A stretch of DNA of 34,099 bases, taken from Clostridiales bacterium. Its GTDB lineage: Bacteria; Bacillota; Clostridia; Christensenellales; Aristaeellaceae. The translations under genes were made by a program, and so were the position numbers. Below are positions 8,005 to 17,002 of the stretch, piece after piece. Positions within the stretch are counted from its first letter, which is position 1. Every line of letters begins with the position of its first letter. The notes under the pieces were generated by a model that did no database searches, was not told the origin of the DNA, and was given only the letters and a program-made list of their open reading frames with translations. The DNA is taken from NCBI GenBank assembly GCA_004555155.1, contig SFJH01000025.1:1-34099 (forward strand). Direction: 5' to 3'.

Positions 8005-9327
8005 TTACTGCTTGAATGAAAAGCTGTACATCCGCGCCCAGGACTGCTCCAGAAGATTGCCGGTCCAGATGGTGCGCTGATACCGGTTGGCCAGCTGCCT
8101 GGCCACGTCGTCGGACTGAAGCCCGCCCTCGAGGATCAGCAGCGCCTCGCCGGTCTGATCGATCTGCATCGAGGCGGCGCTGACCGCCGCGTCCAGATCC
8201 CACAGCACCGGCACACCGGCGTAGTACCAGTTCGCATCCAGCGACTGGGCGTACACGCCGCCGGGCAGGGTTCTCGGATCCCAGGTGCGCAGGCCGTCGA
8301 AGTACCGGTGGGGGATGTTCAGATAGGTGTGGGCCTCATGGCCGCCGCCGATGGGATCGTCCCAGGTCACGTCCACGGCGTACCACATGCCGTCCAGCCG
8401 CACGAGATTCCAGCTATGGGCCTCGCCGTCCTCCAGCACGAATCCGCTGATGCCGGTCACCTCCAGCCCCGCCATCCGTCCCAGCAGAAAGAACGTGTCC
8501 ACATAGCCCGAGCACTGAATCCAGCCCCGTTCGAAGAAGCCGTAGACCGAATCGGTGTCCTGGCTCTCATCGCGGAGATAGTCCGCGTGATAGATGATGT
8601 AATCGTGCAGCGCGGTCTCCTTCTGCAGGTCGGTCATCCCGGGCGCGATCACCGAATCCACCACGGCCTGCGCCCTGCGGGCGATCTCCTGATCCCGCGC
8701 GCTCAGGCTGTCCATCGCGCCGCTGCGCATGGCGAACCAGATGCGGTGGCCCGGATACCATTCGATCTCCATCCACGCGTCGCCCAGCCGGTACCGGTAC
8801 TGCGCCACGCCCACATAATCGAAGATGACCTCCTGAATCTGCTCCGCGGTCAGGCTCAGCTCCGAGAGATGCATCTCGGAAAGGCCCTCCTCGCGCATGA
8901 CGTTGATCACGCTGTAGAGATCCTCCGGGGTGCGCACGCGCATCCCGGGCGCCTCCGTCGGCACGGCGGTGGGGACGGCGGTCGGCACAGCTGTCGGTAC
9001 GGCAGTCGGTACAGCGGTGGGCACGGCCGTCGGCACAGCCGTGGGCACGGCGGTCGGCACAGCGGTGGGCGCGGGCGTATCCGCGAGCACCAGCGCGGGC
9101 GCAGCCGTGGGCGCGGGCGGGCCGCCGCGGCTCTGCAGCAGCCGGGGCGCGAGCAGCGCCGACGCGCCCGCAATGACCGCCACCGCCGCCAGCACGGCGA
9201 TCCACTTCTTCGATCCCGGCCGCTGCTTCTGCGACGCGGTCCATTCCTCCTGCGACAGCTCATAGCCGCAGACGGAACAGTATCGATGTCCCTGCAAGAT
9301 TTTACTTCCGCATTCGGGGCAATTCAT
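8005..9327 (-). CDS. Zinc-ribbon, single-pass membrane transglutaminase-like protein
   Basis: 440 residues from the ATG at 9327, with AGGAGG upstream. The N-terminus is a Cys4 zinc ribbon (C3, C6, C17, C20 in MNCPECGSKILQGHRYCSVC). A transmembrane helix follows (about 41-61, KKWIAVLAAVAVIAGASALL), then a long Thr-Ala-Val-Pro stalk, then a transglutaminase-like (papain-fold) domain. The catalytic triad is visible as C272 in GWIQCSGYVDTF, H304 in GEAHSWNLV and D319 in WYAVDVTWDDP. The domain order puts the ribbon in the cytoplasm and the enzyme outside. Transglutaminase-core proteins of bacteria may act as proteases, crosslinkers or peptide-bond-forming enzymes, and the sequence does not say which. 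It lies 23 bp downstream of the coiled-coil gene and 28 bp upstream of the degenerate VWA gene, so it is a likely surface effector of the cluster. Confidence 0.92.
   Translation of the reverse strand: MNCPECGSKILQGHRYCSVCGYELSQEEWTASQKQRPGSKKWIAVLAAVAVIAGASALLAPRLLQSRGGPPAPTAAPALVLADTPAPTAVPTAVPTAVPTAVPTAVPTAVPTAVPTAVPTAVPTEAPGMRVRTPEDLYSVINVMREEGLSEMHLSELSLTAEQIQEVIFDYVGVAQYRYRLGDAWMEIEWYPGHRIWFAMRSGAMDSLSARDQEIARRAQAVVDSVIAPGMTDLQKETALHDYIIYHADYLRDESQDTDSVYGFFERGWIQCSGYVDTFFLLGRMAGLEVTGISGFVLEDGEAHSWNLVRLDGMWYAVDVTWDDPIGGGHEAHTYLNIPHRYFDGLRTWDPRTLPGGVYAQSLDANWYYAGVPVLWDLDAAVSAASMQIDQTGEALLILEGGLQSDDVARQLANRYQRTIWTGNLLEQSWARMYSFSFKQ
8957..9076 (-). repeat. 12-bp tandem repeat encoding a Thr-Ala-Val-Pro stalk
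   Basis: About nine to ten consecutive 12-bp units with synonymous third-base variation encode TAVP. The tract separates the membrane helix from the transglutaminase-like domain and would act as a rigid, extended spacer across the cell wall. Confidence 0.92.
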
Positions 9328-9350
9328 GTTCGGCGTTTCCTCCTGACGCG

Positions 9351-12320
9351 CTAATGCGCGCGAATGTTTTCGACGAGCTGCTTGAGTTCCTCATTGAAGA
9401 TACGCGTTCCACCGATGCGCTTGAGCGCATCCTGAAGCCGGGGCGGGATATCCCGGGCGGCCGGCGGCACATAGCGGCGATCCGCGCGGAGTCTTACGCC
9501 TGCGTAGAAGTAAGACAGCGACGCGATCTGCAGCAGCTCCTCCCGCCGCGCGCCCCGCGCTTCCATCGCCACCTGGATCGCGAGCTGCTCCAGCTCCTGC
9601 TGGAACTTCTGAAGGCTGGGCTCGCCATAATCCTCCAGCAGGCTGAACAGCGCGTTCACGCCATCGGTCAGGTGCTGTCTGTGGCACTCGCCGCAGAGAA
9701 TGGAGATCTTCACATCCCACTTCAGCCAGCCCGCGGTGTTCACCATGTTCATCGCCGGACTGCCGCTGCGGGCGGCGGCATTGCACACGCTGCTCAGCGC
9801 GCTCACGCACTCGCGGGCCTGTCCGTCGTCGGCAAAGCGGAAGAGGATGCTCTGCAGGCCGTCCGCCGCGGCGAACGCGCAGCGCACCAGCACATAGAAT
9901 TCCTCGTCCGACATCTCCTCGTCCCGGAGCACACCGGCAATGGCCTTCAGAAGCTCCGCGCCGCAGTCCAGCATGCTCTGCTCGGAGCTGCCCAGCACCC
10001 GCGCCTTCTCCACCAGATACGACCGGACGCGGCCGTCCAGCGCCGCCGGCTGCTCCCGCAGCACGCGCGCCGGGCGCACCGCCGACCAGAACTCGTCCAC
10101 CACCGCCAGATTCCGCTGAGCGCCCTTCGAACGGAACTGGGCGACGCGCGGCGGCGCGAAGCCCGGAGCCGTTCCGGCCCGCCCGACGGATCCGAGACTG
10201 CGCGCGGCTTCCCGCTGACGCTCCGCATCGCGGCTGAGCTGATCGCTCATGGTTCGGGCGCGATCCGATCCGCGGCGGCCCGACTCCGCAGCCCGGGAAG
10301 CGGCTTCCTGACGATCTCGCTCCTCCTGCGCCTCCCGGGCCTTGCGAGCCCTGTCCTGACGCTCCCGCTCGCGCTGCTCCTCCTCCGCCTTGCGGAGCGC
10401 TTCCAGACGCTCCTGCTCCTTGCGGGCCTCCTCGGCGCGGCGGATCAGCTCCTGCTGCTGTCTGCGGGCGGCGGCGCGGCGCTCCTCGTCGGCCTTGCGC
10501 TCGGCCTCCTGGCGCTCCCGCTCCCGGCGGACGGCCTCCTGACGCGCCTGCTCACGGCGCTCCTCCTCCGCGCGGCGGGCGGCCTCCTGACGATCCCGCT
10601 CCTCCTGCGCCTCCCGGGCCTTGCGAACCTTCTCCTGCCACTCCCGCTCGCGCCGTTCCTCGTCGGCCTTGCGGAGGGCTTCCTGACGCTCCTGCTCCTT
10701 GCGGGCTTCTTCGGCGCGGCGCAGGGACTCCTGACGCTCCTGCTCCTTGCGGGCCTCTTCGGCGCGGCGAAGGGACTCCTGACGTTCCTGCTCCTTGCGG
10801 GCCTCCTCGGCGCGGCGCAGGGACTCCTGACGCTCCTGCTCCTTGCGCGCTTCTTCGGCGCGGCGCAGGGACTCCTGACGCTCCTGCTCCTTGCGGGCTT
10901 CTTCGGCGCGGCGCAGGGACTCCTGACGCTCCTGCTCCTTGCGGGCCTCCTCGGCGGCGATACGCTGGCGCTTTCTTTCGCGGCGTTCCTCCTCGATGCG
11001 AAGCAGCTCCTGCTGCTGCCTTTCGATGCGTTCCTGTTCTCTGCGCTCCTCCTCGGCGCGGCGCGCGGCTTCCTGACGCTCCTGCTCCTTGCGTGCTTCC
11101 TCGGCGCGGCGCGCGGCTTCCTGACGCTCGCGTTCCTTACGCTCCTCCTCGGCGCGGCGCGCGGCCTCCTGACGCTCCTGCTCCTTGCGCGCTTCCTCGG
11201 CGCGGCGGAGGGCTTCCTGACGCTCGCGTTCCTTGCGCTCCTCCTCGGCGCGGCGGAGGGCTTCCTGACGCTCGCGTTCCTTGCGCTCTTCCTCGGCGCG
11301 GCGCGCGGCTTCCTGGCGTTCCCGTTCCTTGCGCGCTTCCTCGGCGCGGCGGAGGGCTTCCTGACGCTCGCGTTCCTTGCGCGCTTCCTCGGCGCGGCGC
11401 GCGGCTTCCTGACGTTCCCGCTCCTTGCGTTCTTCCTCGGCGCGGCGCTTGTGCGCGGCGTTTATCGCGTTCGCGGCGGCGACCACGCTGCTGACATCGC
11501 CGCTGAGCAGCGCCTGCGCCATCGCGCGATCCTCGTCGCCCGGCTGCAGCTCCACGCGCTTGGGCAGCTGCACGCCGCCGCCCGTCAGGTCGATCAGCAC
11601 GTACCTCAGCCGGTTCAGCGGCTCGACGGAGGGCATGTGCCCGGGCGAGGTGAAGAAGATCGGATACTGCACGTTGTTCTCCGGCGCGGTCCACACCGTG
11701 CGATAGCCGACGCTCATCGCGCCCGCACCGGCATGGATGCGCAGCAGTCCCTCCATCAGCAGATACGCCGCCCGGGACTGCGCCTCCTCCAGCGCGCCGA
11801 GGCGCACGCACACCCCGCTGAAGCCCCGCTTCTCGCCGGGCATCGCGCACAGCGGCACGGCGGCGATCAGCGCGGCCAGCGGCTCCGCGTCGGCAAACAG
11901 CGCCCTCGCTGCGGCCTGCAGCGCATCGGGCGTGAGATGGACATAGACCTCCGCCGGATCCAGCTCGGGCAGCGAGCTTCCCTGCTCGGTCTCCTGATAG
12001 TCCCGCAGGAACGTCTCCGGCGCGATATACCTGAACTTCGCCTGCGCCGGGCAGTCCTCGCGCGGCACATACAGGAAGTTCGACAGACTGCGGTTGCGAT
12101 TGTCACGGAGGTCCTTCACCGTCAGACCCAGCGCGACGCCGTCGCCCAGCGCGCACCGGCTGTAGATCGGACAGGCGCTGCCCCCGCGCATCCAGGACGT
12201 GCCCGGCGCGCGGCAGAGCATCTCCACGCGGCGCATCAGGCTCTGGCTGCCCAGACCCCTGCTGACCGCCACGGTCTTATAGCCGCTGGCAGTGCCCTTG
12301 TAGATCATCTGCTGGATCAC
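9351..12320 (-). CDS. GAP1-like N-terminal domain protein with giant coiled coil
   Basis: 989 residues. GTG at 12320 is chosen because GGAGGT lies six bases upstream. The first 290 or so residues match the N-terminal domain of the neighbouring 856-aa protein: both start M-x-x-x-IY-(K/R) with a following GY, share a RGL/EGL segment, and later share YVIDLT-TG-x-x-(Q)LP/QP followed by a conserved (A)QxxL-x-GD. This fits the GTPase-associated protein 1 N-terminal family as I remember it. Residues about 290-706 are an almost uninterrupted highly charged heptad-like coiled coil built from 15-residue units such as RRAEEARKERERQEA. The last 270 residues are helical with no recognised domain and contain a CGECH motif. 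It starts 21 bp after the paralogue's stop. A scaffold or filament-bridging role for the tubulin-like protein is plausible but inferred. Confidence 0.87.
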   Translation of the reverse strand: MIQQMIYKGTASGYKTVAVSRGLGSQSLMRRVEMLCRAPGTSWMRGGSACPIYSRCALGDGVALGLTVKDLRDNRNRSLSNFLYVPREDCPAQAKFRYIAPETFLRDYQETEQGSSLPELDPAEVYVHLTPDALQAAARALFADAEPLAALIAAVPLCAMPGEKRGFSGVCVRLGALEEAQSRAAYLLMEGLLRIHAGAGAMSVGYRTVWTAPENNVQYPIFFTSPGHMPSVEPLNRLRYVLIDLTGGGVQLPKRVELQPGDEDRAMAQALLSGDVSSVVAAANAINAAHKRRAEEERKERERQEAARRAEEARKERERQEALRRAEEARKERERQEAARRAEEERKERERQEALRRAEEERKERERQEALRRAEEARKEQERQEAARRAEEERKERERQEAARRAEEARKEQERQEAARRAEEERREQERIERQQQELLRIEEERRERKRQRIAAEEARKEQERQESLRRAEEARKEQERQESLRRAEEARKEQERQESLRRAEEARKEQERQESLRRAEEARKEQERQESLRRAEEARKEQERQEALRKADEERREREWQEKVRKAREAQEERDRQEAARRAEEERREQARQEAVRRERERQEAERKADEERRAAARRQQQELIRRAEEARKEQERLEALRKAEEEQRERERQDRARKAREAQEERDRQEAASRAAESGRRGSDRARTMSDQLSRDAERQREAARSLGSVGRAGTAPGFAPPRVAQFRSKGAQRNLAVVDEFWSAVRPARVLREQPAALDGRVRSYLVEKARVLGSSEQSMLDCGAELLKAIAGVLRDEEMSDEEFYVLVRCAFAAADGLQSILFRFADDGQARECVSALSSVCNAAARSGSPAMNMVNTAGWLKWDVKISILCGECHRQHLTDGVNALFSLLEDYGEPSLQKFQQELEQLAIQVAMEARGARREELLQIASLSYFYAGVRLRADRRYVPPAARDIPPRLQDALKRIGGTRIFNEELKQLVENIRAH
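10360..11445 (-). repeat. 45-bp in-frame tandem repeats encoding the coiled coil
   Basis: Roughly two dozen units of about 45 bp, many nearly identical in DNA, encode RRAEEARKEQERQES or close variants. Two sub-blocks are especially homogeneous: five consecutive QESLRRAEEARKEQER units at about 10680-10950, and the QEAARRAEEERKERER block at about 11060-11440. Between them lies a more diverged segment. The pattern indicates repeated local expansion. Confidence 0.92.
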
Positions 12321-12341
12321 AATTCCACCTCCGATTGTCGT

Positions 12342-14912
12342 TTACATCAGGCCCACGTTCACCAGAAAGCCCACCACGCTGGCGGCCAGTCCGGCGCAGG
12401 ACGCCGCCGCGACCGCGATGGCCGCGGGCATGGGCACACCGGCGAACATTCCTCTGGATCTGCGCCGCGGCGACGCATAGCCGGGATACTCCGCCCATTC
12501 CACCTTCTCGCGCTCCGCGCCGAAGGCGTACACCTGCTGCGCCACGTACTCCGCGCCGCGCACCGCGTCCGCCCGACGGAGCTTTTTGCACGCCGCCAGC
12601 GCCTTTTCCCGGGGCACGCCCAGCGTCTCAAAGCCCTTCAGCACCACGGCCGGACTGAACCGGCCCGCGCCGCCGCACAGCGCCAGCGCCATCAGCAGCC
12701 GGCGGCTGTCCCGGCGCTTCCCGTCGAAGCTGCGCTCCACATTCTGCCACAGGATGCGGCGCACCGCGTCGTCCAGCGCGGGATCGTCGCCGCCGAAGCC
12801 GCGCTCCATCAGCGCGTCGAAGTCATCGTCCTCCAGCGCCGCCAGGTCGAGCCCGTGGGCCTTCTCCAGCACCTTCAGCCGTCCGCTCCAGTCCGTGCCG
12901 GTTCTGCGGTCCAGTAGCTCCGCCACGTCCCGCGCCAGCGCGGGATGCTGCGGAAACCACGGGTACACGCCCTCGCTGCGGGTCAGCGCCGCGATGCAGT
13001 TTTCGATGGCCTCCCGGGCGTCCCGGCGGGGAATCAGCGTTCTGCACACGCCGACGATATGGTTCTCCTGCTCCGCGGCCTTCAGCTCCGCGAACAGGCG
13101 GGGCAGATCGGCGCTCTGCGCGCGCCGCAGCGCGGTGCTCAGCCGCTCGTCCACGATGGCCTCGAAGCTGTTCAGCAGCCGCTCGTTCTTCTTCACCAGC
13201 TCGCGATAGCGGGCAAATCCGCCCACGACCGCGCCGTCCAGCGCCGGGGCTTCTCCCGGTCGGGACGGCCCGTCGGCGCTGCCGGGCAGGGCGAACAGGT
13301 TCTTGCCGCCCAGCTCCTGGCGCATGCGCTCCTCCACCGTCTCCGGCCTGCGCTCGGCCAGGCGGTCGAACGCCGTGCGGCCGAACGCGGAGCCGGTGAC
13401 GGACAGCAGCGGCTTGCCGCTGCGGGCGCAGGCCTCGGCGAAGGCGTCCACATAGGCCTCGCCGTGCCGGGGATCCAGATCGTACAGGCGGCGCACCGCC
13501 TCGCAGGCGGCGTTGTCCTGAAACAGCTCGCCGGCGTTCCACGTCTGGCGCATCCAGCGCTCGATGGCGTTCCAATACAGAATCCGCTCCGCAAAGCGAT
13601 TGTCCTTCGACCGCTGCAGCTCCTTGAGCACGCAGTCGATCAGCTGTCTGCGCACCTTGCCCTCGCTGGCCGCGTCCAGCATCGGCGCGGCGCCCAGCCG
13701 GGCGGAAAAGGCGCGGAAATACCGCTCCGCCTCGGGTCGGCCCAGCAAAAACAGCCGCTGGCCGTCGCGGTAGAGCTCGTCGATGCGTTTGGCGGCGTCC
13801 TTCCAGGCCCGGGGATCGGCGTACAGTCCGGGCAGCGCGCTCTCCGCGGCCCAGCGTTCGACCACCGCCCAGAATTTCGACCGGTCCAGCGCGCCCGGGG
13901 TCTTCTCCGCATCCAGGATCACCCGGTGCCGCCAGTCCAGCAGCGTCTCGCGGTCCGCTGCAGCGAGGCGGTCGGGGCCGCTGTAAAAGCGATAGCGCAT
14001 CGCCAGCTGCGCGGGCACGTCCTTTTCGTGATACAGGCCCTCGTCGTCCAGCATCTTCTTCATCTGCCGCACACGGGACAGCGACAGCTCGTCGCCCCGG
14101 AGCATCAGCTGCGCCAGCTCGCGGGCGTACTCCGCGGCGGCGTGGTTCGCGCCGTTGGGCTGCCTGAGCTCGCCGGTGGTCAGGTCGATCACATAGGCGT
14201 AGCCCCGCAGCGCGCTGCTGATCGTGCGGCGGCGGGAATAGCGCACGCCGAACAGCGCGTTGTCGCTGTCGGTCAGGCCGGGGCTGAGGTAGCCCAGATG
14301 GCGGATCAGCACGTTGGGCAGCGGCGCGAGCAGCGCCTCGATGACGCTGCGGCCGGTCTCCGCCAGCTGCTGCGTCGGCTCGTCCGGGCCGAACAGCACC
14401 ACCGCCCGGGGATTGTCCGAGGCCGCGTCCAGCAGCGCCTCGAACGCCGCCGCCAGCGCCTCGGGCTCCGGGAAGCGCTCCCGGAGCGTCTGCGCCGCCA
14501 CGGGCAGTCCGCCGGGCGCGTCCAGATAGGTCTGCAGCGGGATCTCCATCTCGCCGGGCGCGGCGTGGAACTGGTCGTCCCGGGCGAAGGCCTCGCGGAA
14601 GCGGGAGAAATAGCCGCTGTTGGCGGGATAGCTGTCCAGCAGCGCACCGGCCTCCGGGCCGTCGGCGTACAGCAGATGGCACAGAAGCGTATTGCGGTCG
14701 GCGGCGCTGTAGGGATCGGCATAGCCCGCGCTGAGCACGATGGCCCCGTCCTCCAGCCGGAACTGCCTGTAGCAGAACGTCTCCCGGTCCTTGTCGTTCA
14801 GGCCCTTGTTCGCGTTGAGCGGGCCGTTGACGCGGCTGGCGGCGGATAGTCCCTCCGCGCAGCGGTCGATTTCATAGCCCGCAGAACCGCGCCGATAGAT
14901 CAGCTCTTTCAT
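12342..14912 (-). CDS. GTPase-associated protein 1 (GAP1)-like protein
   Basis: 856 residues from the ATG at 14912, preceded by GAGGGG. The N-terminal domain (MKELIYRRGSAGYEIDRCAE) with RDRETFCYRQF-like and YVIDLTTGELRQPN segments matches the family Pfam calls GAP1-N, as far as I recall. The middle is a long helical region without obvious motifs, comparable to GAP1-M/C regions, and the C-terminus ends in a hydrophobic helix (AIAVAAASCAGLAASVVGFL) that may anchor it to the membrane. It is encoded immediately after the P-loop GTPase gene (46 bp gap), which is the arrangement expected of GAP1 proteins. It may regulate or scaffold that GTPase. No catalytic residues can be named, so the name reflects family resemblance rather than demonstrated GTPase activation. 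Confidence 0.83.
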   Translation of the reverse strand: MKELIYRRGSAGYEIDRCAEGLSAASRVNGPLNANKGLNDKDRETFCYRQFRLEDGAIVLSAGYADPYSAADRNTLLCHLLYADGPEAGALLDSYPANSGYFSRFREAFARDDQFHAAPGEMEIPLQTYLDAPGGLPVAAQTLRERFPEPEALAAAFEALLDAASDNPRAVVLFGPDEPTQQLAETGRSVIEALLAPLPNVLIRHLGYLSPGLTDSDNALFGVRYSRRRTISSALRGYAYVIDLTTGELRQPNGANHAAAEYARELAQLMLRGDELSLSRVRQMKKMLDDEGLYHEKDVPAQLAMRYRFYSGPDRLAAADRETLLDWRHRVILDAEKTPGALDRSKFWAVVERWAAESALPGLYADPRAWKDAAKRIDELYRDGQRLFLLGRPEAERYFRAFSARLGAAPMLDAASEGKVRRQLIDCVLKELQRSKDNRFAERILYWNAIERWMRQTWNAGELFQDNAACEAVRRLYDLDPRHGEAYVDAFAEACARSGKPLLSVTGSAFGRTAFDRLAERRPETVEERMRQELGGKNLFALPGSADGPSRPGEAPALDGAVVGGFARYRELVKKNERLLNSFEAIVDERLSTALRRAQSADLPRLFAELKAAEQENHIVGVCRTLIPRRDAREAIENCIAALTRSEGVYPWFPQHPALARDVAELLDRRTGTDWSGRLKVLEKAHGLDLAALEDDDFDALMERGFGGDDPALDDAVRRILWQNVERSFDGKRRDSRRLLMALALCGGAGRFSPAVVLKGFETLGVPREKALAACKKLRRADAVRGAEYVAQQVYAFGAEREKVEWAEYPGYASPRRRSRGMFAGVPMPAAIAVAAASCAGLAASVVGFLVNVGLM

Positions 14913-14958
14913 TGAAAACCCCTCATTTGCGTTTCAAAGTAGCCGCCGGGCGGACCGG

Positions 14959-16287
14959 TCAGTCCATCGCCCGGGCGGGGTAGAGATCGCAGCAGTACAA
15001 CAGCCACAGCAGCGGATCCACGTTCATCATGCCGCTGGGCGCGACGGCCATCTGGTTGCAGTCGTCGTTGACGAACTGGGCGTCGCGGCCCAGGGGGCTG
15101 GCGGCGAACAGCATCACGGACTGCCGCGCGCTCACCTTTTCCTCCGGCTCGCTCTTTGCGCCGAACAGGCGGCCGAACAGGCCGCGGCGCGCCTCGGGCT
15201 TCTGCTGCTGGGCGGCGGCCCGGCGCTGGCTGTCGTAGAACGTGATGATGCGCTGGTCGCGGGTATTTTCCATCTGATAGAACTTGTACAGCTGCTGGTT
15301 GAGGATCATCGCCCGATTCACGTCGAAGCCCCTGCCGTGCAGCGTCAGCGGGTTGTCGGCCAGCATGTCGCTCAGCTTCTCGAGCTCCGGCAGCCCGCCG
15401 TAGAGCGACAGCACCTTGTCGAACTTGGTGATGGTGATGGCGATGCGGGCGCGCTCGGCGCCCTCGGGGCGCATGGTGATGGCGTCGATCAGCGCGGGCA
15501 GATAGGCGTGCTCCATCAGTGCGTCGGACTCCAGCTTCATGCCGGGATAGTAGTCCGGGTTCTTCAGATAGATCACACCGGCCACGTTCTCCAGATACAC
15601 GGCCTGCTTGGCCATATAGCTGGTGCTCTTCATGCCCTCACCGGCCATATCGAACACGGTGATGGAGAATTCCCGGGTGCGTCCGCCGCGGCTGTACTGG
15701 CAGTCCAGCACCAGCGGCGACAGCAGATCCAGCGGGTTCGTGGCCGAGGGCAGCACGTAGCCGCCTGCGCTGGTGTACATGGCGCTGTACAGCGACTCGT
15801 AATCGGTGTCCATCTCGGAATAGAACACCGGGTCGGGCGTGACCGACATGTTGGGCACCCGGCGCAGGTCGTGAATCAGCGACAGCATGTACACCGTCTT
15901 GCCCGCCGCGGAATTGCCGCACAGGCCGATGGTGATGTTCGGGTGCTTGCCGAAGCTGGCGGGCAGCCGATGGTGGCAGAACCGGCACAGGCGCAGCCGG
16001 CTCTTGACCTCCCAGCCGTCGCGCCGCTCGTTCCAGGCCACGGGGATGCCCGTGTCGGGATCCAGATCGAAGTCCGGATCGCCCTCCACGTAGTTGCGGA
16101 TGGGCTGGCGGGACCAGCAGCGCACGTCGTTTTCGTCCACCGTCGCGTCGAAGCGCCGCTCGTAGGCCAGCTTGACCGGATCGGGCGTCATATCCACCGT
16201 GTCGTCCACGGTTTCAAAGCAAATATCCGTCCGCTGCAGCGTTTTGAAGCAGAAAATGCACTTGTTCTGATCGTACTGGTGCGCCAT
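14959..16287 (-). CDS. Zinc-finger P-loop GTPase (double-GTPase-like)
   Basis: 442 residues from the ATG at 16287. AAGGAGG sits about nine bases upstream, and the TTG two codons earlier would be too close to it. The N-terminal 110 residues hold two CxxC pairs (C10/C13 and C101/C104, the latter in LCRFCHHRL), a likely zinc-binding unit. The GTPase core shows the P-loop GLCGNSAAGKT (121-131), a switch-II-like FDMAGEG and a G4-like ITKFD. This set of motifs, with an Asp-Met-Ala-Gly-Glu-Gly switch, resembles the DO-GTPase2 family of GTPase-centred systems. A basic segment (RRGLFGRLFGAK) lies near the C-terminus. Its neighbours are a 195-aa unknown upstream and the GAP1-like gene downstream. It is the best candidate for the 'distinct GTPase' that accompanies FtsZl-2 proteins. 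Nucleotide specificity is inferred. Confidence 0.88.
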   Translation of the reverse strand: MAHQYDQNKCIFCFKTLQRTDICFETVDDTVDMTPDPVKLAYERRFDATVDENDVRCWSRQPIRNYVEGDPDFDLDPDTGIPVAWNERRDGWEVKSRLRLCRFCHHRLPASFGKHPNITIGLCGNSAAGKTVYMLSLIHDLRRVPNMSVTPDPVFYSEMDTDYESLYSAMYTSAGGYVLPSATNPLDLLSPLVLDCQYSRGGRTREFSITVFDMAGEGMKSTSYMAKQAVYLENVAGVIYLKNPDYYPGMKLESDALMEHAYLPALIDAITMRPEGAERARIAITITKFDKVLSLYGGLPELEKLSDMLADNPLTLHGRGFDVNRAMILNQQLYKFYQMENTRDQRIITFYDSQRRAAAQQQKPEARRGLFGRLFGAKSEPEEKVSARQSVMLFAASPLGRDAQFVNDDCNQMAVAPSGMMNVDPLLWLLYCCDLYPARAMD

Positions 16288-16396
16288 ATCCAAGCTCCTC
16301 CTTATTCACAGCCCACATTGGAAAGCAACCGGAAAGCGGCGGCGCGTCGCCGGACAGCCGCCCGCCGGATGCGAGATTTCATTCAAGCATGATCCG

Positions 16397-16984
16397 TCAC
16401 GAATCGCTGAGCGCATGGAACTCCGCCGGACAGCCGCCCTCCATGCGGCACAGCTTCACGGCGTCGTCCGCGCCCACGTCGAACTGGGGCAGCGTTCTGC
16501 GCTTGCCCTTCTCCAGCGCCACGGGGATGCCGTACACCCGGCCGTTGACGCTGTAGCCGATCCCGTTGGCCTCGATGTCGAACTTCGATTTGTTCATCAC
16601 GGTGATCTGCACGGCCTGGCGGCCGCCGCCGATGGGCAGCATGTCGATCCGCCCGCCGATTCTGCACATGCCGTTGAAGAACGTGCCGGCGCGCTCGTGG
16701 CGCACGGGCGACCAGTCCTCGTCGTAATCACAGAAGCAGACGTCCACCCACTTCGCCTGCAGCTCCCGCCGGGCGGGCGCATAGTTCACCGAGGCCGTGC
16801 CGCTTCCGTAGGAGAAGCCGTTGAACGCGGGCAGTCCGCCGGTGCGGGCGGCGCTCATCAGCGCGTCCGCATCGGCCAGCGGCTCGCCCTGGGCCACGCA
16901 GTAGATCACCGTGCCCCGCACCCCCGCCGTCCACTTCAGCCGGATCCGGAATCCTTCCTGATAGGTAATCGATTCAATCGCCAT
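16397..16984 (-). CDS. Hypothetical beta-rich protein of the tubulin/GTPase cluster
   Basis: 195 residues from the ATG at 16984, with GGGGAG upstream. There is no signal peptide or membrane helix, so it is probably cytoplasmic. The predicted pattern is alternating short beta strands with Gly/Tyr turns (for example FNGFSYGSGTASVNYAPAR and NGIGYSVNGRVYGIPV), suggesting one or two beta-sandwich domains. Cysteines at YCVAQ, CFCDYD, GMCRIGG and KLCRMEGGC could bind metal but do not form a spaced zinc finger. I do not recognise the family. It lies 18 bp after the membrane VWA gene and about 110 bp before the P-loop GTPase, so it is very likely part of the operon and may be an adaptor between the two. 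Confidence 0.82.
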   Translation of the reverse strand: MAIESITYQEGFRIRLKWTAGVRGTVIYCVAQGEPLADADALMSAARTGGLPAFNGFSYGSGTASVNYAPARRELQAKWVDVCFCDYDEDWSPVRHERAGTFFNGMCRIGGRIDMLPIGGGRQAVQITVMNKSKFDIEANGIGYSVNGRVYGIPVALEKGKRRTLPQFDVGADDAVKLCRMEGGCPAEFHALSDS

Positions 16985-17002
16985 TGGGCATCTCCCCGTT
17001 CG

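Noticed and set aside
9354..12917. A plus-strand open frame of 1187 codons with Leu-rich repeats
   Set aside because: The Leu/Ala repeats are the complement of the Glu/Arg coiled-coil repeats. It crosses two well-supported minus-strand genes and their start sites.
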